From NCBI RefSeq assembly GCF_020639365.1, contig NZ_JAINUL010000001.1, positions 702,547 to 766,546 of the forward strand: a stretch of DNA of 64,000 nt. The letters run 5' to 3'. The DNA is from Streptomyces flavotricini (GTDB lineage: Bacteria > Actinomycetota > Actinomycetes > Streptomycetales > Streptomycetaceae). Position 1 is the first letter of the stretch; the number at the start of each line of letters is the position of its first letter. Below are positions 16,457 to 24,706 of the stretch, piece after piece. The notes beneath the pieces are model-generated. The model was not told where the DNA came from. It was given only the letters and a program-made list of their open reading frames with translations, and did not search any database. The position numbers and the translations under genes were made by a program.

Positions 16457-18064
16457 ATGCGCACGGTTCGCGAATCAATCCTGGACGTTCTACGAGCACG
16501 CGGTATCACCACGGTCTTCGGCAACCCCGGCTCGACCGAACTCCCGATGCTCAAGCGGTTCCCCGAGGACTTCCGCTACGTGCTCGGCCTCCAGGAGGCC
16601 GTCGTCGTCGGCATGGCCGACGGTTTCGCCCTCGCCTCCAGAACCACCTCCCTGGTCAACCTGCACACCGGGCCCGGCACGGGCAACGCGATGGGCGCCA
16701 TCCTGAACGCCCGCGCGAACCGCACCCCGATGGTGGTCACCGCGGGTCAGCAGGTACGCGCCATGCTCACCATGGAGGCCCTGCTCTCCAACCCGCAGGC
16801 CACACTGCTCCCCCAGCCCGCCGTCAAGTGGGCGTACGAGCCCCCGCGCCCCGCCGACGCCCCCGCGGCGCTGGCCCGCGCCGTGCAGATCGCCGAAACC
16901 CCGCCCCACGGGCCGGTGTTCCTCTCCCTGCCGATGGACGACTTCGACGCGGAGCTCACCGAGCAGGAGGACCGGGCCGGCCAGGCGGCCGCCGCCCGCC
17001 GGATCACGCACGCCGCCGCGCCCGACGCCGCCACGGTCGCGGGGCTCGCCGACCGGATCTCCCGCGCCCGCTCCGCCGTCCTGGTCGTCGGTGACGACGT
17101 CGACGCCTCCGGCGCCTGGGACGCCGTCCTCGCACTCGCCGAGCGCACCGGACTGCCCGTCTGGGCCGCGCCCGTCTCCGCCCGCGTGTCCTTCCCGCGC
17201 AGCCACCCGCAGTTCCGCGGGGACCTGGCCCCGGCGATCGGGCCGCTCGGCCGGCAGCTCGAAGGACACGACCTGGTCGTCGTGATCGGCGCGCCCGTGT
17301 TCCGCTACTACCCCTACATCCCCGGGGCCCACCTGCCCGAGGGCACCGAGCTCGTGCTCCTGACCCGGGACGCCGAGGAGGCCGCCCGGGCCCCCGTCGG
17401 GGACGCGGTCGTCGCGGACCTGGCCCTGACCGTACGGGCCCTCGTGGAGCGGCTCCCGGCCGCCGGCGCTCCCGTCCCCGCGCCGCACGAGCAGGTGCGC
17501 TTCCCCGAGGCGGCCGACGGGACCCTCACTCCGCTCGCCGCCCTGACGGCCATCGCGCAGGGCGCCCCGGAGAACACCCTCTGGGTCAACGAATCGCCGT
17601 CCAACGTGCCGCAGTTCCACGAGGCCACCCGCATCGGCACCCCGGACTCCTACCTGTTCTCCGCGGGCGGCGGACTCGGCTTCGGGGCCGCCGCGGCCGT
17701 CGGCGCGCAGCTCGGCGCGCCCCACCGGCCCGTGGTCTGCGTGATCGGCGACGGCTCCATCCACTACGCCGTCCAGGCCCTGTGGACCGCGGCCGCGTAC
17801 AAGGTCCCGGTCACCTTCGTCGTCCTCAGCAACGCCAAGTACGCGATCCTCCACTGGTTCGCGCAGCTGGAGCACGCCCAGGGCGCCCCCGGCCTCGACA
17901 TCCCCGGTCTCGACGTCACGGCCGTCGCCGACGGCTACGGGGTGCGCACCCACCGGGCCCAGGGCGCGGGCGAACTCACCAAGCTCGTACGGGACGCGGC
18001 GGCCCAGCAGGACGGGCCGGTACTCATCGACGTGCCCGTGACCACCGAGCTCCCCTCCCTCTGA
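16457..18064 (+). CDS. ThDP-dependent 2-oxoacid decarboxylase, benzoylformate-decarboxylase type
   Basis: 535 residues, decarboxylating a 2-oxo acid to an aldehyde. Numbering matches the Pseudomonas enzyme at key sites: Ser26 (GNPGSTELP), Glu47 for ThDP activation (GLQEAVVVGMADG) and His70 (NLHTGPGTGNA). The ThDP/Mg motif GDGSIHYAVQALWTAAAYK is near residue 435. The second active-site histidine, His281 in Pseudomonas (FRYHQY), is tyrosine here (FRYYPY, Tyr285), so the substrate may not be benzoylformate. ATG at 16457 has GGAAGGA 6 nt upstream. First gene of a run with a 2-hydroxyacid oxidase, P450, lipase and fatty-acid dioxygenase. Confidence 0.9.
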   Translation: MRTVRESILDVLRARGITTVFGNPGSTELPMLKRFPEDFRYVLGLQEAVVVGMADGFALASRTTSLVNLHTGPGTGNAMGAILNARANRTPMVVTAGQQVRAMLTMEALLSNPQATLLPQPAVKWAYEPPRPADAPAALARAVQIAETPPHGPVFLSLPMDDFDAELTEQEDRAGQAAAARRITHAAAPDAATVAGLADRISRARSAVLVVGDDVDASGAWDAVLALAERTGLPVWAAPVSARVSFPRSHPQFRGDLAPAIGPLGRQLEGHDLVVVIGAPVFRYYPYIPGAHLPEGTELVLLTRDAEEAARAPVGDAVVADLALTVRALVERLPAAGAPVPAPHEQVRFPEAADGTLTPLAALTAIAQGAPENTLWVNESPSNVPQFHEATRIGTPDSYLFSAGGGLGFGAAAAVGAQLGAPHRPVVCVIGDGSIHYAVQALWTAAAYKVPVTFVVLSNAKYAILHWFAQLEHAQGAPGLDIPGLDVTAVADGYGVRTHRAQGAGELTKLVRDAAAQQDGPVLIDVPVTTELPSL

Positions 18065-18122
18065 AGTCCGGCCCCCGCGCCGCCCGGACACCAGCCTCCC
18101 CCACCACCGTCAGAAGGCCCTC

Positions 18123-19529
18123 ATGTCCCCCGACACCCCTCTCCTGTCGCGCCTGCGCACCCTCCTCACCGACCACGCCGACGTCCTGCACACCGACCCG
18201 GAGACCCTCGCCGCGCACTCCCGGGACGCGGCGCCGTTCTCCGAGGCCGGCACCCCTGCCGTCGTCGCCTTCCCACGCACCGCCGAGCAGGTCCGGCACA
18301 TCATGCGCACCACGTACGAACTCGGCGTCCCCGTCGTCCCGCAGGGGGCCCGCACCGGGCTGGCGGGCGCCGCGAACGCGATCGACGGCTGCGTCGTCCT
18401 GAGCACCGCCCGGATGGACCGCATCCTGGAGATCGACCCCGCCAACCGCCTCGTGCGCTGCGAGCCCGGCGTGGTCACCAAGCGGCTGAACGACGCCGTC
18501 GCCGAGCACGGTCTCTCCTACCCGCCCGACCCGGCCTCCTGGGAGCACTGCACCATCGGCGGGAACATCGCCACCGGCGCGGGCGGCATCTGCTGCGTCA
18601 AGTACGGGGTCACCGCCGACTACGTCCGCGGCCTGGACCTCGTCCTCGCCGACGGCCGCCGGATGCGCACCGGCCGGGACACGGCGAAGGGGGTGGCCGG
18701 GTACGACCTGACCCGGCTGCTCGTCGGCTCCGAGGGCACCCTGGCCGTCATCGTCGGCGCCACGCTCGGGCTGTGCCCCGTACGGCCGCCCGCGCTGGCC
18801 ATGCTCGCGCAGTTCCCGACCCTGACGGCGGCCGGGGACGCCGTCGCCGCGATCACCGCGGCCGGCCACGTCCCGTCCGCCCTCGAACTCCTCGACCGGG
18901 CCACCTCCCAGGCCGTCGCCGACCACGGGCACCCGATGATGACCCCGGGGGCCGCGGCCACGCTCATCATCGAGAGCGACACGGCCGAACCCGCCCGCGA
19001 CCTCGCGTCGATGGCCCTCCTGTGCAAGGAGGCGGGGTCCCGGAACGTGGTGACCGCCTCCGGCTCCGAGGAGTCCCGGCAGGTCATCGAGGCGCGGCGG
19101 CTGGTCACCCCGGCCCTGGGCGCGTTCGCCGCGACCCTCGGCGGCCGGCCGACCGCCTTCATCGAGGACGTGGCCGTACCCCGCTCCGAACTGGCCAAGT
19201 TCATGGGCACGATCGAGGAGATCGCCGTACGGAACCGGCTGCGGATCTTCACCCTGGGCCACGCGGGGGACGGCAACCTGCACCCGACCGTCGTCTTCGA
19301 CGAATCGGACGCGGACGAGTTCCGCCGCGCCCAGACCGCCTACGACGACATCATGGCCGCGGGCCTGGCCCTCGGCGGCACCAGCACCGGCGAGCACGGC
19401 ATCGGCACCCTCAAGCGCGAGTGGCTGACCCGCGAGCTCGACCCGGTGAGCCTGGAGCTCCAGCGCGGGCTCAAGCGCCTCTTCGACCCGAAGAACCTGC
19501 TCAACCCCGGCAAGGTCGTGGAGGCGTGA
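18123..19529 (+). CDS. FAD-linked 2-hydroxyacid oxidase/dehydrogenase, GlcD family
   Basis: 468 residues of the vanillyl-alcohol-oxidase fold. FAD domain: VVPQGARTGLAGAANAIDG, then TIGGNIATGAGGICCVKYG near residue 140. C-terminal substrate domain: LGHAGDGNLHPTVVFD and GTSTGEHGIGTLKREWL, where the histidines are expected near the flavin. Relatives oxidise glycolate, D-lactate, D-mandelate or D-2-hydroxy fatty acids to 2-oxo acids. Preceding the P450 with a GTGA overlap and following the 2-oxoacid decarboxylase by 58 nt, it would supply that enzyme with its substrate. Which hydroxy acid is used is inference. Confidence 0.92.
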   Translation: MSPDTPLLSRLRTLLTDHADVLHTDPETLAAHSRDAAPFSEAGTPAVVAFPRTAEQVRHIMRTTYELGVPVVPQGARTGLAGAANAIDGCVVLSTARMDRILEIDPANRLVRCEPGVVTKRLNDAVAEHGLSYPPDPASWEHCTIGGNIATGAGGICCVKYGVTADYVRGLDLVLADGRRMRTGRDTAKGVAGYDLTRLLVGSEGTLAVIVGATLGLCPVRPPALAMLAQFPTLTAAGDAVAAITAAGHVPSALELLDRATSQAVADHGHPMMTPGAAATLIIESDTAEPARDLASMALLCKEAGSRNVVTASGSEESRQVIEARRLVTPALGAFAATLGGRPTAFIEDVAVPRSELAKFMGTIEEIAVRNRLRIFTLGHAGDGNLHPTVVFDESDADEFRRAQTAYDDIMAAGLALGGTSTGEHGIGTLKREWLTRELDPVSLELQRGLKRLFDPKNLLNPGKVVEA

Positions 19530-20962
19530 CCGAGGCCACGGCCCGCTCCGGGGCCGCCGACGAGAGCACCACCGAGGCCGCGGGGACCACCGGGATCCCG
19601 GACCGGACCGCGGACACGGGCTCCGCCTCCCTGCCCGTACCGCGGCCCGCCCGGGCCGGGCGCGCCGAGACCGTCCGCTTCGCCGCCACCCACACGCTGC
19701 CCGCCTTCGTCCGCGGGGCCTTCCACCTGCGGCCCCGGGTGGTGGCGGCGCAGGCGGCCCTCGGCCAGCAGGGCTGGTCGGCGGCGACGCTGCGCGCCAT
19801 GCGCGCCCGGCACGGCGGGGCACCCGTGGAGGTGCGCGGCCTGTCCGGGCCGATGCTGGTTCTTTTGGACCAAGCCGACGTCCGGCGGTTCTACGAACTG
19901 CCGGTGCGCACCCTCGCCATGGACGCGCCAGACAAGTACAAGGCGCTGTCGCTTCTGGAGCCCACGGGCGTCATCTGCTCCCACGGCGACACCCGCGAGG
20001 AGCGCCGGCGCGTCAACGACGAGGTGCTCGCGGCCGACCGGCCGGTACACCCCTCGTGCGAGGAGTTCCGGGCGGTGATCGCGCAGGAGGCCCCCGCCCT
20101 GATCCAGGGCTCCGAGCTGGACTTCCCTCTGCTGCGCCGTACGGTGGCCCGGATCGTGCGCCGCATGGTCCTCGGTGACGCGGCCGCGGGCGACGAGGAG
20201 CTCGCCCGGTGGCTGCTCGCCATCCGCGAGGAGTCGAACTGGATGCGGATGCGCAGGCGGCGCGCCGCGGCCGCCGAGGCGCTCTACCGGAAGGCCGCCG
20301 CCCGTGTCGAGGAGTACGCCGCCCGCGCGGAGCCGCACACTCTGACCGCGCTCGCCCGCAACCACCCGGCTGCCCAGGGGCCGGACGCCGCCGCGCTGGA
20401 CGCGGTGGGTCAGGCCCACCACTGGCTGCTCGCCCTCGACGCCGTCGGCCCGATCGTGGCCCGTACGCTCCTGCTGCTCGCCGCGCATCCGGCCGAGCAG
20501 GAGGCCCTGCGGGCCGAGGTGGACGGCGGGGGCGCGGAACTGCCCAGGCTGCGGGCCTGTGTGGAGGAGACCCTGCGGCTGTTCCCGGTCGTACCGGACC
20601 TCCTGCGGGTCACCCGCGCCGAGACCGAGTGGAGCGGGGTCCACTATCCGGCCGGGACGGCGGTGCTCGTGCCCGCCCTGTTCCACCAGCGGGATCCCGA
20701 ACACGTCCCTGCTGCACACCAGTTCGTGCCCGCCCGGTGGCTGCGGCCCGGGGCGGCGCAGGACATCCGGATGGCGCCGTTCAGCCACGGCGGCGGGCGC
20801 TGCCCGGGCGAGCACCTGGGCGTGCTGACGGCCTCGTTGCTGACCGCGGCGGTGCTTCGGGGCCACCGCGTCACCGGCGGCAGGCCCGCGGTGGACCCCT
20901 GCCGTCCGCTGCCCGGCCTCCTCGCCTCGGCCGGCATCCGTCTCACCCTCGCCCCGCGCTGA
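19526..20962 (+). CDS. Cytochrome P450 with atypical oxygen-activation helix
   Basis: 478 residues, GTG start overlapping the oxidase stop. The heme loop FSHGGGRCPGEHLG puts the axial ligand at Cys426, and the K-helix ETLR gives Glu348 and Arg351. The I-helix, expected as AGxDT/ET, reads WLLALDAVGPIVART (300-314): the acid Asp305 is kept but the conserved threonine is Ala/Val and the glycine is missing. P450s lacking this threonine often use peroxides or rearrange hydroperoxides rather than activate O2. No signal peptide; a 50-residue Thr/Ala-rich N-terminus. A fatty-acid dioxygenase two genes downstream could provide a hydroperoxide. Confidence 0.9.
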   Translation: MTEATARSGAADESTTEAAGTTGIPDRTADTGSASLPVPRPARAGRAETVRFAATHTLPAFVRGAFHLRPRVVAAQAALGQQGWSAATLRAMRARHGGAPVEVRGLSGPMLVLLDQADVRRFYELPVRTLAMDAPDKYKALSLLEPTGVICSHGDTREERRRVNDEVLAADRPVHPSCEEFRAVIAQEAPALIQGSELDFPLLRRTVARIVRRMVLGDAAAGDEELARWLLAIREESNWMRMRRRRAAAAEALYRKAAARVEEYAARAEPHTLTALARNHPAAQGPDAAALDAVGQAHHWLLALDAVGPIVARTLLLLAAHPAEQEALRAEVDGGGAELPRLRACVEETLRLFPVVPDLLRVTRAETEWSGVHYPAGTAVLVPALFHQRDPEHVPAAHQFVPARWLRPGAAQDIRMAPFSHGGGRCPGEHLGVLTASLLTAAVLRGHRVTGGRPAVDPCRPLPGLLASAGIRLTLAPR

Positions 20963-21056
20963 GCACGAGCCGCGGCGCGGGCCCGGCCGGTTGCCGGGCC
21001 CGCGCCGCACGTCCGGCTCGCCACCCGTACCCCACCACGCCCCGGAGTGCGCCTGC

Positions 21057-22424
21057 ATGACCGATGCCACCACCGCCGTCGCCGGGTACGAACCGGAGAT
21101 CGGTTCCCTGCACCACCTGTGCCGTGTCCTCGCGGAAGCCGCCGAAACCGTGGGGGACGCCTCCCGCCACGCCTCCGAACTGGCCCTCGGCACCCGGCTC
21201 CCGCGCGCCGGCGGCGGCGCCCGGCGCAACGTGCTGCGGACGATCACCGACCCCGAGGGGCTGGACCGGGCCCCGCGCGGCCGCTGCCTGGCCCGGGCCG
21301 GCCGGCTCGCCGGGGTGTTCACCGGCCGGGAGAGCCTCACGGTCACCCTGGCGGTGACGGGTCCGAAGGCCCGCATCCGGGCCGCCGCCGCGACCCACCC
21401 CGAGCTGCTCGCGGACCCGGACACGGCGCGCGTGCTCCGGGCCGTCCAGGAGGACCGGCAGCGGGAGGCGGTCCGCGTCTTCCGCTCGATCCTCGCCGCC
21501 GAGGGCGCCGAGGGCGCCGAGGGCGCCGAGCCGACCTTCGCCCTGCTGGCCCCCGTGTTCGCCGACATCCTGGCCTGGAACGCCTACACCGACGAGAACC
21601 CGCTCAACGACGGCGCGGGCCGGGAGATCGCCACCGGCCGCACCCTGACCGGCGCCGAGCCGGTCCTCGGCGTCAGCGCCCGGGGCCGGGCCTTCCTCGA
21701 CCGCGGACCGGGCCGGGCCGAACCGCTCGTCCCCTCCCCCGCGCTCGCCGAGCGCCTGGACACCTCCGGCACCATCGCCGGGTACGTCCGCAACATCGGC
21801 GCCGTGGGCACCGACCGGACGCTGCTGGTCCAGCAGGTCGAGGGACCCGACGGGGTCCAGCGGTACGTGGTCCACCTCGCCGGCATGTCCGGAGTCAGCG
21901 ACAAGAACCCCCAGGACCTGCTGGGCGCCGTGCACGCCGTAGCACGACCGGCCACCCCGTACTCCAGGGCCGTCTCCAAGGCGCTGCGCCGGCTGGTCCC
22001 CTCGGGCTGCGAACTGGCCCTGGTGGGCCACAGCCTGGGCGGGATCACCGCCATGAACCTGGCCGCCGACCGGGACTTCTGCGGGATCCACCAGGTCACG
22101 CACGTCGTCGCGATCGGCTCCCCCATCGACGGCAAACGCCCGGCCGATCCGCGGACACGGGTGTACTCGCTGGTCAACGAGCACGACGTGGTGCCCAGCC
22201 TGGAGGGCCGCTCCTCGGTCTCCGCGTACGCGCTGCCCGAGCAGTTCACCGAGTTCACCTCGACCGACGACACGCACGCCTTCCCGTTGTGCCACGCCGC
22301 TGAGCGGTACGCGCACCACCTCGAACACGAGGTTCCCGAGGCGAGCGCACGCGTGGACGCCGCCCTCGCGCCCTTCCGGGGCCGGGTGACCGCAGCCCGC
22401 TTCTCCCGTCTGTACGACCGCTGA
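21057..22424 (+). CDS. Lipase-like alpha/beta hydrolase
   Basis: 455 residues. The nucleophile elbow LALVGHSLGGITAMNLAAD places Ser326; the acid lies near VNEHDVVPS and the histidine near STDDTHAFPLCHAAERYAHH. The arrangement follows class 3 (triacylglycerol) lipases. About 300 residues precede the catalytic core, mostly helical, with a short AEGAEGAEGAE repeat (9-bp unit repeated three times near 21501). No secretion signal, so it probably acts on intracellular lipid. Between a P450 and a fatty-acid dioxygenase it may release the free fatty acid they need. Confidence 0.82.
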   Translation: MTDATTAVAGYEPEIGSLHHLCRVLAEAAETVGDASRHASELALGTRLPRAGGGARRNVLRTITDPEGLDRAPRGRCLARAGRLAGVFTGRESLTVTLAVTGPKARIRAAAATHPELLADPDTARVLRAVQEDRQREAVRVFRSILAAEGAEGAEGAEPTFALLAPVFADILAWNAYTDENPLNDGAGREIATGRTLTGAEPVLGVSARGRAFLDRGPGRAEPLVPSPALAERLDTSGTIAGYVRNIGAVGTDRTLLVQQVEGPDGVQRYVVHLAGMSGVSDKNPQDLLGAVHAVARPATPYSRAVSKALRRLVPSGCELALVGHSLGGITAMNLAADRDFCGIHQVTHVVAIGSPIDGKRPADPRTRVYSLVNEHDVVPSLEGRSSVSAYALPEQFTEFTSTDDTHAFPLCHAAERYAHHLEHEVPEASARVDAALAPFRGRVTAARFSRLYDR

Positions 22425-22482
22425 CCGCGGGCCGCCGCTCTCCCGCCCCTTCCCCCTGTTCCGCCGACCGCTGAGGAACGCC

Positions 22483-24411
22483 GTGACCGACACCACCTCC
22501 ACCTCCACGTCCACGTCCACCGAGCCGAGCGCCGCCCCGACCCAGGGGCCCCCGGCGGCCCAGGCCGTCCCCGCGCAGGCCGCCCGCCCCGGCCAGGCAC
22601 CCTCGTACGACCCGCCGGGGCTCCTGGAACGCCTCGGCTCGGCCGCCTTCGCCCGCGTCAACCGCACGCGCGAATGGCACGAACTGCCGCTCCCCCTGGG
22701 ACTGCTGAACCTCCGGGTGCTCCGCGACGACCTGCGCCGCAAGAACCTGTACGACACCTACGGCGCGGGCGGGGAGCGCCGCCGACGTCCCACCCCCGCG
22801 CTCGCGCCCTTCCGCTCGTACGACGGCTCGGGCTACGACCCGTACGACGAGGACATGGGCCGGGTCGGCACCCGGCTCGACCGCAACGCACCGCTGCACC
22901 TGGTCTTCCCGGACTCCGACGAGGAGCTGATGTCGCCGAGCCCGCGCGAGATCAGCAGGCAGCTGCTGGCCCGCAAGGGGTTCGTGCCCGCGCCCACCCT
23001 CAACCTGCTGGCCGCGGCCTGGATCCAGTTCGAGAACCACGGCTGGGCCAACCACGGCGACAACGAGGAGGCCGAACCGTTCACCGTCCCGCTCGCCGAG
23101 GACGACGACTGGGCCGAGCAGGGCGGCAGCTGCCCGATGCGCGTGAACCGCACCCGCCCCGATCCGGTCGCGCACACCTCGGCCGATGTGCCGCCCACGT
23201 ACGAGAACACCGTCACGCACTGGTGGGACGGCTCGCAGATCTACGGCTCCGACGAGGCCCGCTGCCGGGCTCTGCGCACGGGGGAGCACGGGCGGCTGAT
23301 CGTCGAGGACGGGCGGCTGCCCGCCGACCCGCGGCCCGGGAAGTCCTGCCTGGACTGGACGGGCATGAACAGCGACTACTGGGCCGGTCTGTCGCTGCTG
23401 CACACGCTCTTCGCCAAGGAGCACAACGCGATCTGCGACTACCTGCGCGCCCACTACCCGACCTGGGACGACGAACGGCTCTTCCACACCGCGCGGCTGG
23501 TGAACACCGCGCTGATGGCGAAGATCCACACGGTGGAGTGGACGCCGGGCATCCTCGACACGCCGGTGCTGCGCCGCGCGATGGACACCAACTGGTACGG
23601 GGTGCTGCCGCGCTGGGTCAGCCGGACGTACGGGCGCGTCGGCAGGGGCGAGATGCTCAGCGGGATCCCCGGCTCCCCGACGGACCACCACGCGGCCCCG
23701 TTCTCGATGACGGAGGAGTTCGTCTCCGCGTACCGGCTGCACCCGCTGATCCCCGACGAGCTGGCCGTACGGGACCACCGCGCGGGCGGCGTCCGCGCGA
23801 CCATCGGCTTCGAGGACATGCAGGGCAGGGCCACCCGTACGGCGGTCGACGCGTACGGCATGAGCGACCTCTTCTACAGCTTCGGCACGGCCCACCCCGG
23901 GGCCCTCGTGCTGCACAACCACCCCGACGCGCTGCGCAATCTGGCCCGGCTCACCGGCGAGCACATCGACCTGGGCACGGTCGACGTGCTGCGCGACCGC
24001 GAGCGCGGGGTCCCCCGCTACAACGCGTACCGGCAGATGCTGCGCAAGCGCCCGGTCACCTCCTTCGAAGAGCTGACCGGCGGGCACCCGGGCGACACGC
24101 CGCTGCTCAAGGAGCTGTACGAGGGGCGCCTCGACCGGGTGGACACGCTGGTCGGCAATCTCGCCGAGCCGCGGCCGGCCGGGTTCGGCTTCAGCGACTC
24201 GCTGTTCCGGATCTTCATCCTGATGGCGAGCCGGCGGCTGAAGAGCGACCGCTTCTTCACCACCGACTACCGGCCGGAGGTGTACACGGCGGAGGGCCTG
24301 GAGTGGGTCGACCGGGGCGGCATGGTCTCCGTCCTGCTGCGCCACCACCCCGAACTGGCCCCGGCCCTCGACGGTGTGACCAATGCCTTCGCCCCGTGGC
24401 GGGCGCTGTGA
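22483..24411 (+). CDS. Heme peroxidase-family dioxygenase, alpha-dioxygenase type
   Basis: 642 residues, animal-type heme peroxidase superfamily. The distal histidine is His186 in AAAWIQFENHGWANHGDN; the proximal His420 and the catalytic radical Tyr417 are in EEFVSAYRLHPLIPDEL, spaced Tyr-x-x-His as in cyclooxygenase and plant alpha-dioxygenase. THWWDGSQIYGSDE and NWYGVLPRWVSRTYGRVG also match the plant enzymes. Alpha-dioxygenases insert O2 at C2 of free fatty acids, giving 2-hydroperoxides that break down to 2-hydroxy acids or Cn-1 aldehydes. A 45-residue Ser/Thr/Pro-rich tail precedes the domain. It is 58 nt after the lipase gene. Confidence 0.87.
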   Translation: MTDTTSTSTSTSTEPSAAPTQGPPAAQAVPAQAARPGQAPSYDPPGLLERLGSAAFARVNRTREWHELPLPLGLLNLRVLRDDLRRKNLYDTYGAGGERRRRPTPALAPFRSYDGSGYDPYDEDMGRVGTRLDRNAPLHLVFPDSDEELMSPSPREISRQLLARKGFVPAPTLNLLAAAWIQFENHGWANHGDNEEAEPFTVPLAEDDDWAEQGGSCPMRVNRTRPDPVAHTSADVPPTYENTVTHWWDGSQIYGSDEARCRALRTGEHGRLIVEDGRLPADPRPGKSCLDWTGMNSDYWAGLSLLHTLFAKEHNAICDYLRAHYPTWDDERLFHTARLVNTALMAKIHTVEWTPGILDTPVLRRAMDTNWYGVLPRWVSRTYGRVGRGEMLSGIPGSPTDHHAAPFSMTEEFVSAYRLHPLIPDELAVRDHRAGGVRATIGFEDMQGRATRTAVDAYGMSDLFYSFGTAHPGALVLHNHPDALRNLARLTGEHIDLGTVDVLRDRERGVPRYNAYRQMLRKRPVTSFEELTGGHPGDTPLLKELYEGRLDRVDTLVGNLAEPRPAGFGFSDSLFRIFILMASRRLKSDRFFTTDYRPEVYTAEGLEWVDRGGMVSVLLRHHPELAPALDGVTNAFAPWRAL

Positions 24412-24662
24412 CGGCCGTTCCCGCGCCGCGCAGGGGGCAGGTGGCCCGGCACGAGCCCGCGGAGGGGCTGCGGGCGCACTCCGCGGCGCTGCTGCGGCAA
24501 GCGGAACGGTTGCGGGCCGGAGCCGCCGCGCCGGACTGGAAGGGTCCGCAGGCCGAGGCCTTCCGCCGGCGGGTCGAAGCCCTGGCCGAACGCTGCGCGA
24601 CGGCGGCGGCAGGCCTGACCCGGTCCGCCGAGCAGCTGGACACGGCCGTACGCCCGCGCTGA
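24408..24662 (+). CDS. Small helical protein with a WxG motif
   Basis: 84 residues, GTG start overlapping the dioxygenase stop (GTGA). The sequence is predicted helical with heptad-like Ala/Leu spacing and carries APDWKGPQAEAFRRRVEALA, a Trp-x-Gly turn between two helices, as in WXG100 proteins. It is shorter than typical EsxA proteins, and no type VII secretion gene is near. It may be a WXG100-like accessory protein or an unrelated helical hairpin. Its coupling to the dioxygenase suggests a role in the same operon. A strong terminator follows directly. Confidence 0.55.
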   Translation: MTAVPAPRRGQVARHEPAEGLRAHSAALLRQAERLRAGAAAPDWKGPQAEAFRRRVEALAERCATAAAGLTRSAEQLDTAVRPR

Positions 24663-24666
24663 CGGC

Positions 24667-24699
24667 GGGGGCCCGGCTCCGCCCGCGAACCGGGCCCCC
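24667..24699. terminator. Bidirectional terminator between convergent genes
   Basis: GGGGGCCCGG (24667-24676) and CCGGGCCCCC (24690-24699) form a perfect 10-bp stem with a 13-nt loop, directly after the WxG ORF and before the stop of the convergent hydrolase. Confidence 0.75.
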
Positions 24700-24706
24700 G
24701 TGCTCC

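Noticed and set aside
16457..19529. Simple mandelate catabolism (benzoylformate decarboxylase plus mandelate dehydrogenase)
   Set aside because: Not excluded, but no mandelate racemase or benzaldehyde dehydrogenase is nearby, the His281 site is changed, and the operon continues into fatty-acid oxygenation genes.
20400..20470. Assigning the P450 to the CYP152 peroxygenases because of a PIVA segment like that of P450BSbeta
   Set aside because: Counting back from the conserved HP after the I-helix, the segment is six residues out of register and the key Arg is absent, so the likeness is chance.
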